A DNA stretch of 64,000 bases from a bacterium (GTDB lineage Bacteria > SZUA-79 > Acidulodesulfobacterales > Acidulodesulfobacteraceae): contig JAJZJX010000001.1 of the NCBI GenBank assembly GCA_021850985.1, forward strand, positions 1 through 64,000. Direction: 5' to 3'. Each line of letters begins with the position of its first letter. The stretch's first letter is position 1. Of the stretch, positions 8,997 to 18,269 are shown piece by piece. The notes under the pieces were generated by a model. That model was given only the letters and a program-made list of their open reading frames with translations. It made no database searches and was not told the origin of the DNA. Position numbers and translations under genes: made by a program.

Positions 8997-9030
8997 CATT
9001 GCGAGTCGCAAAGCGACGAAGCAATCTCGC
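8997..9030. repeat. CATTGCGAG...GCAATCTC interspersed repeat
   Basis: The sequence CATTGCGAGTCGCAAAGCGA continues to CGAAGCAATCTCGC and forms a small imperfect palindrome. A variant with the same ends (CATTGCGAG and GAAGCAATCTC) but a different centre is at 55481-55525. This type of repeat occurs widely between genes in proteobacteria; its biological role is unknown. Confidence 0.5.
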
Positions 9031-9052
9031 TTTTTATCTTAAAAATAGATTT

Positions 9053-9697
9053 CTATATCAAATACGGGTTAAATTTTCTTTCATATCCTATAGTCGTCGG
9101 TTCGCCGTGACCAGGATAAACTTTTAACGCATCGTTTAACACCATAAGCTTATTTTTAATGGAACTTATTAATTGCTCTTGCGAACCGCCTAATAGATCC
9201 GATCTTCCGACAGTACTCCTAAAAAGAGTATCGCCGCTGAAAAGATGCTCGTCGTTAACTAAAAACGAGACGCCGCCTGGCGAATGTCCGGGTGTAAAAA
9301 TAGGAAGGATTTTAATGCCTTCGATTTCTATAACTTCGCCGTATTTTAAATATCTGTCGATTTTAACTTCGCCGGTATATTCAAAACCGAGATATTTCGC
9401 CTGTTCTTCCAGATTTTTAAGTATATATTCTTCTTCTTTTGCCGCCATAATATCGATGCCGTATTTTTCTTTAAAATAGTTGTCAAATAAAACATGGTCT
9501 ATATGGCAATGGGTATTCAATATAAATTTTAAATCGATATTTTCGTCCTTAATTATTTTTTCTATTTTCTTTTCCTGTCCGCCCGGGTCTATTATAAAAC
9601 CCTCCTTTCTGTCATTCTCAGTTTCTTCGGCGTTATCGTTAAATACAATATAGGTATTTACTTCAAAAGGTCCTGCGGGAATAGTATAAATTTTCAT
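9053..9697 (-). CDS. MBL-fold metallo-hydrolase (glyoxalase II-like)
   Basis: A 214-residue metallo-beta-lactamase-fold protein with the zinc ligands in NTHCHIDHV (about 61-69), TPGHSPGGV (about 134-142), FSGDTLFRSTVGR (about 153-165) and YPGHGEPT (about 194-201). The length and the GRSDL pattern fit the hydroxyacylglutathione hydrolase-like/persulfide dioxygenase-like group of small MBL hydrolases. The substrate cannot be told from sequence alone. It sits between coaBC and a phosphohexomutase and is followed upstream by a short palindromic repeat. Confidence 0.85.
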   Translation of the reverse strand: MKIYTIPAGPFEVNTYIVFNDNAEETENDRKEGFIIDPGGQEKKIEKIIKDENIDLKFILNTHCHIDHVLFDNYFKEKYGIDIMAAKEEEYILKNLEEQAKYLGFEYTGEVKIDRYLKYGEVIEIEGIKILPIFTPGHSPGGVSFLVNDEHLFSGDTLFRSTVGRSDLLGGSQEQLISSIKNKLMVLNDALKVYPGHGEPTTIGYERKFNPYLI

Positions 9698-9712
9698 ATT
9701 TGATTTTTCTGG

Positions 9713-9732
9713 ATTCCCGCTTTCGCGGGAAT
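9713..9732. repeat. ATTCCC-N8-GGGAAT palindromic repeat
   Basis: ATTCCCGCTTTCGCGGGAAT is a perfect 20-bp palindrome, preceded by GG and followed by GACAT. Related copies lie inside the MITE-like element (1375-1392, and a variant near 1320-1338). The form ATTCCC-N8-GGGAAT is the same as the dRS3 repeats described in Neisseria. It lies between the MBL gene and the phosphohexomutase stop. Confidence 0.6.
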
Positions 9733-9760
9733 GACATATAATATATATTATTGTTTTTGT

Positions 9761-11254
9761 TTAAACTAAATATTTCTGAAAAGCGGTCATAAGGGCGTCG
9801 AGGTTTTGTTCGGTGTCCGCTTCTCCGTATATGCGCATCAAATCTTCCGTTCCTGAGAGTCTTGCCAAAAGCCATGAATCGTCGTCAAAAAAGACTTTAT
9901 ATCCGTCGGTAAGGTTTTTCCCTGTAACTTTCCTGCCTTTAAAAACGTCGGGGAATTTTTCCATTTTTTCGTCTATTTCGGCTTTAAACTTTTCTTTATT
10001 AACCGGTACGTTTATTCTTTTAGTAAATATCGGGCCGAATTTTTTAAGGATATCTTTTACCAAAACCTTAAGAGGTTTTTTGTAATAAGCGAGCATTTCT
10101 AAAACTAAAAGGCATGTAAAAATTCCGTCTTTGTCGGGCGTATGTCCGATAACCGTAAGTCCGGAAGACTCTTCACCCGCTATTACGACTTTTTCTTCAG
10201 ATATAAGCTTGCCGAGAAATTTAAAGCCGACGGGGGTTTCTATGACTTTGAATCCGTAATGCCTTGCTACTCTGTCTAATAAAGCGGAAGTAGCGACGCT
10301 TCTTGCGGCGTCTCCTTTTATCCCTTTGCCTTCGATGTAATAATTGTAAAGAAGCGGAAATATAATATTAGGCTCGACGAATTCGCCGTCTTCGTCTAAT
10401 ATGCCATATCTGTCGGCATCTCCGTCGGCTGCAAGCCCTATTGCTGTTTTGTTGGATTTATCTTTGCCTTTGCTATTTTCGTCTGCTTTTCCTTCGTTAT
10501 ATTGCCTAATCATTTTCCCCATCTCTTTTAAATTTTTAGCCGACGGGTCGGGCGCAAATCCGGGTTTAAAAAAGGCATCTCTTTCTTCGTATATTTCTTT
10601 AAATTGATAACCGGCTTCTCCGAGAATTTTTCCTATTATGCCTTTAGAAGTGCCGTGCAGGGAAGTAATAAACGGATATAAATTAGCAGCGTATTCTTTT
10701 ATAAGTTTTAAATCAAGTTTTGATTTTACGAGTTCGGCATAATATCCTATAAAATCTTCTTCTTTTAACAATCCGGCTTTCTTTGCTTCGTTAAAATCCA
10801 TAAAATTATATCTTGGGTTTTTAAGAAGTTCGTTGGATTTTTTAGTTAAAACTTCGGTATCTTCAGGAAGAGCAGGCCCGCCCCACTCCGGCGAAAATTT
10901 TATGCCGTTATAGTTGTAGGGATTATGGCTTGCCGTAATGTTTATAGCGCCTATGGCCTTTTCTTTTAAAATTTTAATTGCGATAACCGGCGTAGGAGTA
11001 AAAGTATCCGCGAATATCACGTTAAATCCGTTGGCGCAGAATACGCATGAGCTTATTTTAGCGAATTCTTCCGATAAAAAACGGGTATCGTAACCTATTA
11101 CTATCTGTTTAGACGGGAAAGACCCTTTATATTTTTCTTTTAAAAAATCGCATACCGCCTGCGAAACGAGCTTTACTGATTCATAGGTAAAATCGTCGGC
11201 TATTTTTCCCCTGTAGCCTGAAGTTCCGAATTCTATTTCAAAAGAACTGCTCAT
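9761..11254 (-). CDS. phosphoglucomutase/phosphomannomutase family protein
   Basis: A 497-residue alpha-D-phosphohexomutase. Visible features: the opening IEFGTSGYRG substrate loop (about 7-16), the catalytic phosphoserine loop TASHNPYNYNGIKF (about 106-119), the Mg loop DGDADRYG (about 276-283), the sugar-binding EESSG (about 363-367), and the C-terminal phosphate-binding RLSGTEDLMRIY (about 465-476). It interconverts hexose 1- and 6-phosphates for glycan and LPS precursors. AAGGAGAACG precedes the ATG. It lies just downstream of a nucleotidyltransferase/phosphomannomutase fusion, so the two probably act in nucleotide-sugar supply together. Confidence 0.9.
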   Translation of the reverse strand: MSSSFEIEFGTSGYRGKIADDFTYESVKLVSQAVCDFLKEKYKGSFPSKQIVIGYDTRFLSEEFAKISSCVFCANGFNVIFADTFTPTPVIAIKILKEKAIGAINITASHNPYNYNGIKFSPEWGGPALPEDTEVLTKKSNELLKNPRYNFMDFNEAKKAGLLKEEDFIGYYAELVKSKLDLKLIKEYAANLYPFITSLHGTSKGIIGKILGEAGYQFKEIYEERDAFFKPGFAPDPSAKNLKEMGKMIRQYNEGKADENSKGKDKSNKTAIGLAADGDADRYGILDEDGEFVEPNIIFPLLYNYYIEGKGIKGDAARSVATSALLDRVARHYGFKVIETPVGFKFLGKLISEEKVVIAGEESSGLTVIGHTPDKDGIFTCLLVLEMLAYYKKPLKVLVKDILKKFGPIFTKRINVPVNKEKFKAEIDEKMEKFPDVFKGRKVTGKNLTDGYKVFFDDDSWLLARLSGTEDLMRIYGEADTEQNLDALMTAFQKYLV

Positions 11255-11300
11255 TCGTTCTCCTTTTTTTTAAAAAATTATATGTTTTATTTTTCCCCAT

Positions 11301-13820
11301 CTACGACAGCGCGCTGATATCGCGTTCCGCTTTCCAAGACTCGATATCCTTGCTGAACTCGTTTATTAAAGCTCCGGCGGCATCCTTATCTTTGCTTTCC
11401 GAAAAAATTTCGAAATGAGCGCCTTCGGAAGCCGGATACGCAAGAACCCAGCCCTGCGGTTTAATTAACTTTATGCCGTCTATAAGTAAAACATTATCTT
11501 CCGAATATTTTTCGAAAAACTTCCTCATAATGAAACCTTTAAGCTCAGTCGGACAAGGGACTTTTTTATATTCAAAAAAAGTGGGTTCTATAAACCTCAT
11601 CTCGTTTTTTATAGAACTGTCCAGTTTAGCAAGCATTTCAAGAAGTTTAATAGCCGAATACATTCCGTCGTAAGCGGGCATAAAGTTGGGATAGATGTAT
11701 CCGCCTTCATTATCGCCCGCAAAATATATATTTGAATTTCCTGCTTTTTCCATAAGGCAGCTCGACGAATTTTTTGCATAAATTATCTCGTAGTCGTGTT
11801 CTTTAGCCATCTTAGATATATTAGAAGAAGAATTAACGGGAACAGAAATAGATTGAAACTTTTTCTCGGTCTTCATAACAAGCATAGACATTAAAGTCAA
11901 AGCAGTGTTGCCGTCTATATTATCTCCGTTTTCGTCGCAAAAATATATCTTTTCTCCTCCGTTGTCTATAAAAATTCCAAGGTCGGCGTTAATCGACCTT
12001 ACTATACTCGACAACTCTTTAAGGGATTTTTTAAATTCTCTTTCGGTTTTAGTTATTTTAGTCTGGTCTAAATTAGCATTTAAATGAACGGAATCTATGC
12101 CAAGTTTCCCTATTACCGCAGGAAAAATTTTGCTGGAACTTCCATACGAATAATCTATTACTATTTTAAATTTTCTTTTTATAATCTTATCCGCATCTAT
12201 AGTTTTAAGAAATCCGTCCGTATAATATTCGGTACCGTGCGTAGGGTAAAAAATTTCGCCTGTTTCCTCTGAACCGACCCTCGTATAATCTTCCCTGAAA
12301 AACAGTCTTTCTATCTTCTGTTCTCCAAGAGTCGAAAAATCCAAACCGTTAGAATCGAAAAATTTTATGTTTAAAAGTTTTTTATCGAACGGATGTTTTC
12401 TGACGTGTATTCCGCCGGAACTCTTAAACTGTTTTGCCTGATAGCGCACTATCGATATCGGCGTATCGCTAAAATCGTTGACGTTCACGCCCACCGAAAG
12501 AACGCCCGACATCATTGCCCTTGAAAAAAGGCGGGAAGTTTTATGGCTGTCCCTAGACACGGATATAGTCCTGTTTTTGCCTACGGTTGCACCAAAAGCC
12601 GCTCCCAGTTTAGATGCAAACTCCGGCGTTATTTCCAAGTTTGCAAGAGCCGTTATACCGTATTGACCGAATATTTTAGCGCTCCATTTATCTGACCAAA
12701 TAAGGCTTTCAGACAAAATAGCGCCGTCTTCTACATTCTTAAACGGCCATATCTTAACGTTGGGATTTATAACCGCTCCGTTCCCGATATGGCAAACGTC
12801 CGATATTACCGCTCCCGCACCTATAAAAACATTATTTCCGACGCCGGTTTTATAGCCCATTATAGATTCCTGCACATCGCAATTAGAACCGATTTTTGAC
12901 GCCTTGCCTATAACGGAACCGCTGATAGATGTGTTTTCCCCTATAGTGCAATTGTCTCCTATAACGCAATTTTTAATTTTGCAGTTTTGCAGAATATGAA
13001 CGTCTTTGCCGAGAATGGAATTTTCAATATCGCAGGTTATATCGACTATGCTTTTTGCGCCTACGGTTATATTTTTATCGCCTATTTTTTCACCGTCTAT
13101 GTTAAGATTTATTTTGCCGGCGATAATGTCTAAGTGACTCTGCCTGTATTCAGAAAGCGTCCCTACGTCTTTCCAGTATCCGTTAGATATATCCCCGAAA
13201 AGTTTTTTGCCGTCTTTTAATAAAAGCGGAAAAAGATCTTTGGAAAAATCAAATTCGCTTTTTTCCGGAATCATTTTCAGCACTGAGCGGTTTAATATGT
13301 AAATGCCGGTATTTATAGTATCGCTGAAAACTTCCGACCAAGTCGGCTTTTCTAAAAATTTAGTTATTCTGCCTTCGGGATCCGTTATAACTATACCGAA
13401 AGACAGTGGGTTTTCGACGTGCGTAAGAACTATTGTGGCGTCGCTTTTTTTGTCTATATGAAAGTCTATAGGTTTCGAAAGATTAATATCGGTAATTATA
13501 TCGGCGCTTATAACCATAAAATCGTCGTCTTTAATTATTTTTTCGACGTTTTTTACAGCCCCCGCCGTACCGTAATCTTCTTCGGCAAGAACGTATTCAA
13601 TTTTTACGCCGAAATCGGATCCGTCTTTAAAATAATTTTTAATTAAGTCGGGCTGCACGTATAAAAGCACTATAAGGTCTTTTATTCCGTGCGATTTAAG
13701 AAGGTTGACGACATGTTCCATCATAGGTTTATTAGCTATGTGGATCATCGGTTTAGGGGCATTATTAGTCAAAGGTTTAAGCCTTGTTCCAAAGCCTCCT
13801 GCCATAATAACGGCCTGCAT
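11301..13820 (-). CDS. sugar-1-phosphate nucleotidyltransferase / phosphomannomutase fusion
   Basis: An 839-residue fusion. Residues 1-235 are an NTP-transferase with MAGGFGTRLKPLTNNAPKPM at 6-25 region and the later GIYI and KDVGTLSEY signatures. Residues about 245-370 are hexapeptide repeats (GDNCTIGENTSISG, IGNGAVINPNVKIWP), a left-handed beta-helix. The rest is a phosphohexomutase-like domain with SRDSHKTSR at about 428-436 in place of the usual SHNP loop, and weakly conserved later loops, so mutase activity is uncertain. Proteins of this build are annotated as mannose-1-phosphate guanylyltransferase/phosphomannomutase. GGAGGACAAAAT precedes the ATG. It forms a two-gene unit with the downstream mutase (46 bp gap). 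Confidence 0.88.
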   Translation of the reverse strand: MQAVIMAGGFGTRLKPLTNNAPKPMIHIANKPMMEHVVNLLKSHGIKDLIVLLYVQPDLIKNYFKDGSDFGVKIEYVLAEEDYGTAGAVKNVEKIIKDDDFMVISADIITDINLSKPIDFHIDKKSDATIVLTHVENPLSFGIVITDPEGRITKFLEKPTWSEVFSDTINTGIYILNRSVLKMIPEKSEFDFSKDLFPLLLKDGKKLFGDISNGYWKDVGTLSEYRQSHLDIIAGKINLNIDGEKIGDKNITVGAKSIVDITCDIENSILGKDVHILQNCKIKNCVIGDNCTIGENTSISGSVIGKASKIGSNCDVQESIMGYKTGVGNNVFIGAGAVISDVCHIGNGAVINPNVKIWPFKNVEDGAILSESLIWSDKWSAKIFGQYGITALANLEITPEFASKLGAAFGATVGKNRTISVSRDSHKTSRLFSRAMMSGVLSVGVNVNDFSDTPISIVRYQAKQFKSSGGIHVRKHPFDKKLLNIKFFDSNGLDFSTLGEQKIERLFFREDYTRVGSEETGEIFYPTHGTEYYTDGFLKTIDADKIIKRKFKIVIDYSYGSSSKIFPAVIGKLGIDSVHLNANLDQTKITKTEREFKKSLKELSSIVRSINADLGIFIDNGGEKIYFCDENGDNIDGNTALTLMSMLVMKTEKKFQSISVPVNSSSNISKMAKEHDYEIIYAKNSSSCLMEKAGNSNIYFAGDNEGGYIYPNFMPAYDGMYSAIKLLEMLAKLDSSIKNEMRFIEPTFFEYKKVPCPTELKGFIMRKFFEKYSEDNVLLIDGIKLIKPQGWVLAYPASEGAHFEIFSESKDKDAAGALINEFSKDIESWKAERDISALS

Positions 13821-13952
13821 ATTTTGTCCTCCGATAGTTTTTAAACTTTTAAGACAATTTTAACGAGATAACTTTTAATGTTGCAATATGGCGATTATTC
13901 TACTAAAATTATATCTTATTAAATAATAAAATCAAAATAAAAAAATAAAAAA

Positions 13953-14531
13953 ATGCTTTCCTACATTCTACATATAGACACCGCGCTTTTTTTGCTTATT
14001 AATAACAATTTTCACTTTTCTTTATTAAACGACAATATGAGGGCCGTTACAAATCTCGGCAACGGGTGGGTCGTTTACTGGCTAGTGCTTTTGTATATTT
14101 ATTATTATAACCGTCAAAAATTCAAAGAATCGTTTTTTTTGCTTTTTTTAACTCAAATAGTTCCGGGTATTATAGACATTATAATAAAAAAAACCGTCCA
14201 CAGACCGAGACCGGCGGTTGCTCTTCACTCTCTAATACAAGAAGGAAAAGTTCACGTAAATATTTTAGGAAGACATTTAACGACCGATTCTTTTCCTTCG
14301 GGACATACCGTAACCATTTTTTCCCTTGCAGTTGCGCTGTCTTATATATTTCCCGGGCATAAAAAAATATTTTATATATTAGCTTTCGTAGTCGGATTTT
14401 CAAGGGTTTACGACGGCGAACATTACCCCCTGGACGTTATCGCCGGCGGTATAATAGGATATTTATTCGCTAAGATAACGCTAGTCTTATATAAAAAAAT
14501 AAAAAATTATAAAGATTACAACTTTGAGTAG
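13953..14531 (+). CDS. PAP2-family membrane phosphatase
   Basis: A 192-residue membrane protein of the type 2 phosphatidic acid phosphatase family. All three catalytic motifs are visible: KKTVHRPRP (about 70-78), SFPSGHT (about 112-118) and SRVYDGEHYPLDV (about 150-162). Five to six hydrophobic segments surround them. Substrates in the family include undecaprenyl diphosphate, phosphatidylglycerol phosphate and lipid A phosphates; the choice cannot be made here, though neighbours for LPS precursors make an envelope lipid likely. No clear Shine-Dalgarno; the start is in an A-rich stretch. Confidence 0.85.
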   Translation: MLSYILHIDTALFLLINNNFHFSLLNDNMRAVTNLGNGWVVYWLVLLYIYYYNRQKFKESFFLLFLTQIVPGIIDIIIKKTVHRPRPAVALHSLIQEGKVHVNILGRHLTTDSFPSGHTVTIFSLAVALSYIFPGHKKIFYILAFVVGFSRVYDGEHYPLDVIAGGIIGYLFAKITLVLYKKIKNYKDYNFE

Positions 14532-14561
14532 CAAGCTGTCACGGATTTTCCTTCTATAGCT

Positions 14562-15143
14562 TTAGGAAGTTAATTTTTTAGATTCTATATATATAACTAT
14601 TTTCCTGGCAATTCTTCTTGAAGCTCTTATTATAGCCTCTTTCTCCTGTTTATGGGCTACAAGAGGGTTTATATAATTATAATACGTAGCGCTTGACGAA
14701 AAATTTACGTTCCTGAAAATTATCTTTCCGTCCGTATTATACATACTGACGGATACGTTGACGGCGATATCGTAATCGACGGCCGCAGCTACTCCGGTAT
14801 ATGACATTACGTTATTTTGCATAGAGGTTATTTTTCCGGACAGATAATAAAAAGCGCCGTTTTCGTTTGAAGTAAACATATACGTCTGCATATTCAAAAA
14901 TTTTGCTATATTATTTGAAAAATAAACGCCGACGCCGCTCTTATATGTAAGATTTTTAAAAGGTTTTACGTAAATTCCGGATATGTCGTTATATCTTTTT
15001 GATTTTTTACCGACGCTTGCCGGTAAACCCGCCTTAAGGGAACTTTCGCTTCCGTTCAATACTCTAAAACCGCACCCTGACGAAAAACCTGCGGCAAGAA
15101 TAATTATAACCGATAATAATAATGCTTTTTTTTTAAAATTCAT
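14562..15143 (-). CDS. lptE: LptE-like LPS-assembly lipoprotein
   Basis: A 193-residue lipoprotein: MNFKKKALLLSVIIILAAGF then the lipobox SSGC at about 21-24 and GFRVLNG directly after. The mature part contains YVKPFKNLTYKSGVG and a long pattern of alternating strands typical of LptE, the plug partner of the outer-membrane LPS translocon LptD. The position after leuS is the usual one for this gene in many proteobacteria. It ends RRIARKIVIYIES, a helix. Assignment to LptE rests on the lipobox, length and context more than on a strong motif. Confidence 0.75.
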   Translation of the reverse strand: MNFKKKALLLSVIIILAAGFSSGCGFRVLNGSESSLKAGLPASVGKKSKRYNDISGIYVKPFKNLTYKSGVGVYFSNNIAKFLNMQTYMFTSNENGAFYYLSGKITSMQNNVMSYTGVAAAVDYDIAVNVSVSMYNTDGKIIFRNVNFSSSATYYNYINPLVAHKQEKEAIIRASRRIARKIVIYIESKKLTS

Positions 15144-15157
15144 AAAATTTTTAATAC

Positions 15158-15181
15158 GGGAACGGAATTCAACTCTGTCCC
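15158..15181. repeat. palindromic GGGAACGGAATTC...CTGTCCC repeat
   Basis: An imperfect palindrome, GGGAACGGAATTCAACTC followed by TGTCCC, lies between leuS and lptE. It is a degenerate relative of the perfect GGGGACAGAATTC palindrome at 36190-36214. It is not followed by a T-run on the minus strand, so it is listed as a repeat, not a terminator. Confidence 0.45.
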
Positions 15182-15198
15182 GTCATAAATTAAAATCA

Positions 15199-17745
15199 TT
15201 AAACAATAATGTTTAAAAGTTTATTTTTTACGTATATAATTTTTTTAATTGCTCTCTTATCTTCAGCGTATCTTTTTATTTTTGGACTGTCCATAGCTAT
15301 ATTTAAAACGGTATCTTCGTCCGAATCGATACCTGCTATGACGACGTCTCTCATTTTTCCGTTTACCTGAACGGCTATATTGCAATTTTCTTTAGAATAT
15401 CCGGCATCTATTTTTTCCGGCCAGTTTTCGTCTTCTATGAAAGAGCCGTTTAAAATTTCAAATAATTCCGAACATACATGCGGAATAAAAGGATATAATA
15501 TAAAAACGACCGAATTTAAAAAATATTTAAGCAGATATTTGTCGGATTTGTTTAATAAAGCAAGTTTTTCCTCGTTTAATGCGGTCGTAAAGTCGTTAAA
15601 AGCGTTAATCAATTCCATCGACGAACTGATAACCGTATTAAAATGATAGCGTCCGTTCATTTCGGTTTCGGTTTTTTCTATTACGCCGTTTAATATGTAA
15701 ATTAATTCTTTAACAGACGGATTTACTTCGGCTTTTTTTATTTCGTACTCGTAAAATTTGCCTTTAGTATCTTTTAGTATTTCGGAAAAATCGACTGCGG
15801 TTTTATAAAATTTATTTATAAATCTATATGCACCTTCAACTCCCGAATCGCTCCATTCAAGATCTTTTTCGGGAGGAGCGGCAAAAAGCACGAATAATCT
15901 TACCGTGTCGGCGCCGAATTTTTTAATAAGTCCGTCGGGATCGACGACATTGCCCTTGGATTTTGACATTTTTGCGCCGTTTTTTATCACCATTCCCTGA
16001 GTCAACAAATTTTTAAAAGGTTCGTCTAATTTTATATAGTTTAAATCCCTCAACGCTTTAACAAAAAATCTTGAATACAGAAGGTGCATAACTGCATGTT
16101 CTACTCCGCCTATATACTGATCTACCGGAAGCCAGTAGCTAACGTCTTCGCTTTTAAAAGGATTTTTTTCTTTTTCTTCGGAAAGAGTGTATCTTAAAAA
16201 ATACCACGACGACTCTACGAAAGTATCCATGGTATCGGTTTCCCGCTCGGCTTTTCCACCGCATTTAGGACATATAGTATTTATAAACGATTTATGCTTT
16301 TTAAGAGGCGAAGCGCCTTCTCCGGTAAACACGACGTCGTCCGGCAGCATTAATGGCAGATCGCTTTCGTCCAGAGGGACTATTCCGCATTTTTCGCAAT
16401 ATAATATAGGTATAGGACATCCCCAGTATCTCTGTCTCGATATTCCCCAGTCTCTAAGCCTATAGTTTGTAACTTTTTTTCCTATATTTTTATTTTCCGC
16501 ATAATCGGATATTTTCTTTTTGGCTTCTTCGGAATCAATACCGCTAAAATCACCTGAATTCATTAGTATTCCGCCGCCCGTATAAGGCAGGTCTTGCCGG
16601 CATTCCGAAATATTTTTTGCGCTTTTTTTTGCCGGTTCTATAACTTGTATTATTTCTATTCCGTATTTTTTTGCAAATTCGTAATCCCTTGAATCGTGCG
16701 CGGGAACTGACATAATAGCGCCCGTTCCGTAATCCATTAGTACAAAATTTGCTATAAATAAGGGTATCGTTTTATTCGTAAACGGATTAACTGCATAAGA
16801 ACCGGTAAAAAATCCTTCCTTTTCCGAAATATCTTTAGAAATTAACGAGTTATGTTTCATCGTTTCTAATTTTTCTAAATCTTTTGAATTTTTAATTATG
16901 CTTTCGGCAAGGGGATGGAACGGAGACATAGCAATATACGTCGCTCCGAATATTGTATCCGGACGCGTGGTGAATATCTCTATAAAATTATCGCCGATTT
17001 TGCTATTATTATCGTTGCCGTCGCCTGAATCTGCAATTATCTTAAACATTACGGTTAAACCGGAACTTTTACCTATCCAGTTTTTTTGCATAGTTTTTAC
17101 TTTATCCGGCCAGCCGTCTAAAGTATCTATGTCTTTAAGAAGCTCTTCCGCATAATCAGTAATTTTCAAAAACCACTGATCCATATTTTTAACCGTTACG
17201 TCGCTGCCGCATCTCCAGCATTTTCCGTCTTCGACCTGTTCGTTGGCAAGAGTAGTATTGCATGATCCGCACCAGTTGACGAGAGAATTCTTCTTGTAGG
17301 CTAATCCTTTTTTGTACATATGCAAAAAAAACAGCTGTTCCCATCTGTAATATGTAGGTTCGGAAGTAATAGCGAGCCTGCTCCAGTCGTAAGAAAAACC
17401 CAACTCTTTAAGCTGGTTTATCATGTATTCGATATTGTTTTTGGTCCATTCTGCAGGATTAGTCTTATGCTTTATAGCAGCATTTTCAGCGGGAAGACCG
17501 AAACTGTCGAATCCTATAGGGTGCAGGACGTTATAGCCTTTTAAGCGTTTAAACCTGGCTATTGCGTCTCCTATGGCATAGTTTCTGACATGCCCCATAT
17601 GTATTCTTCCCGAAGGATAAGGAAACATTTCTAAGCAGTAAAATTTAGGAACACTCAAAGAGTCTTTTTCATTTTTAACGAAAAAAACTTTATCGTTTTC
17701 CCATAAATCCTGCCATTTTTTTTCTATTTCTTGAAAATTATACAT
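15199..17745 (-). CDS. leuS: leucyl-tRNA synthetase
   Basis: An 848-residue class I aminoacyl-tRNA synthetase that charges tRNA-Leu. The HIGH motif appears as HMGHVRNY (about 49-56) and KMSKS as [10 protein letters not shown] (about 595). The editing domain lies between ([12 protein letters not shown], about 250) and includes the conserved [12 protein letters not shown]. Zinc-type Cys pairs are visible around WCGSCN and CWRCG. The C-terminal region ends with NGKMRDVV, the bacterial LeuRS signature. It is followed by lptE and preceded by lspA, in a run of co-directional genes beginning with gap. Confidence 0.96.
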   Translation of the reverse strand: MYNFQEIEKKWQDLWENDKVFFVKNEKDSLSVPKFYCLEMFPYPSGRIHMGHVRNYAIGDAIARFKRLKGYNVLHPIGFDSFGLPAENAAIKHKTNPAEWTKNNIEYMINQLKELGFSYDWSRLAITSEPTYYRWEQLFFLHMYKKGLAYKKNSLVNWCGSCNTTLANEQVEDGKCWRCGSDVTVKNMDQWFLKITDYAEELLKDIDTLDGWPDKVKTMQKNWIGKSSGLTVMFKIIADSGDGNDNNSKIGDNFIEIFTTRPDTIFGATYIAMSPFHPLAESIIKNSKDLEKLETMKHNSLISKDISEKEGFFTGSYAVNPFTNKTIPLFIANFVLMDYGTGAIMSVPAHDSRDYEFAKKYGIEIIQVIEPAKKSAKNISECRQDLPYTGGGILMNSGDFSGIDSEEAKKKISDYAENKNIGKKVTNYRLRDWGISRQRYWGCPIPILYCEKCGIVPLDESDLPLMLPDDVVFTGEGASPLKKHKSFINTICPKCGGKAERETDTMDTFVESSWYFLRYTLSEEKEKNPFKSEDVSYWLPVDQYIGGVEHAVMHLLYSRFFVKALRDLNYIKLDEPFKNLLTQGMVIKNGAKMSKSKGNVVDPDGLIKKFGADTVRLFVLFAAPPEKDLEWSDSGVEGAYRFINKFYKTAVDFSEILKDTKGKFYEYEIKKAEVNPSVKELIYILNGVIEKTETEMNGRYHFNTVISSSMELINAFNDFTTALNEEKLALLNKSDKYLLKYFLNSVVFILYPFIPHVCSELFEILNGSFIEDENWPEKIDAGYSKENCNIAVQVNGKMRDVVIAGIDSDEDTVLNIAMDSPKIKRYAEDKRAIKKIIYVKNKLLNIIV

Positions 17746-17789
17746 ATAAAACCGTTAAAACCGTAAATTAACTAAATATATAAACTTAT

Positions 17790-18251
17790 TTAAATATATT
17801 TCATTATAGATATAAAAAACAATATAGTCCCTACTACGACGCAACTGTCGGCTATATTAAAACTCGGCCAGTGATATGCATAAATATGAAAGTCGAGAAA
17901 ATCAACGACATATTTTTGAAATATTCTGCTTAACAGATTTGAAAAAGCACCGGAAATAATCAATGAGGAAGATATAAACAGTAAATTTGAATTTATTTTT
18001 GTTTTAAATAAAAAATATATTAACGCTGCAATTATTAAAGCCGTAAGAAGTATAATCAGGATATTTGAATATCCGCTCATAAGCCCAAAGGCGACGCCGG
18101 TATTATCGACGTGAACGATATTAAAATAATGTTTTATTACCGTAATTTTACCTATTAAGGATATTTTATTATTAACTATATATTTTAACAGCTGGTCTAA
18201 AATTAAGACGGGAAAGAAAACAGATACTAAAATTATTATTTTTTTCTTCAT
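17790..18251 (-). CDS. lspA: lipoprotein signal peptidase
   Basis: A 153-residue, four-helix inner-membrane aspartyl protease that removes signal peptides from prolipoproteins. Visible: LDQLLKYIV (about 19-27), VDNTGVAFGL (about 50-59), VVDFLDF with the first catalytic Asp (about 115-121) and SFNIADSCVVVG with the second catalytic Asp (about 130-141). The usual GNLxDR box reads SNLLSR here, so its Asp is replaced by Ser while the Arg remains. It lies 18 bp after pgk and 44 bp before leuS. Lipoprotein genes in this window (lptE and the 2496 gene) would be its substrates. Confidence 0.92.
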   Translation of the reverse strand: MKKKIIILVSVFFPVLILDQLLKYIVNNKISLIGKITVIKHYFNIVHVDNTGVAFGLMSGYSNILIILLTALIIAALIYFLFKTKINSNLLFISSSLIISGAFSNLLSRIFQKYVVDFLDFHIYAYHWPSFNIADSCVVVGTILFFISIMKYI

Positions 18252-18269
18252 TAAGATTAATTTATATTT

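Noticed and set aside
17790-18251. LspA as inactive because GNLxDR reads SNLLSR
   Set aside because: The catalytic Asp residues in VVDF and FNIAD are present, so the change probably does not abolish activity.
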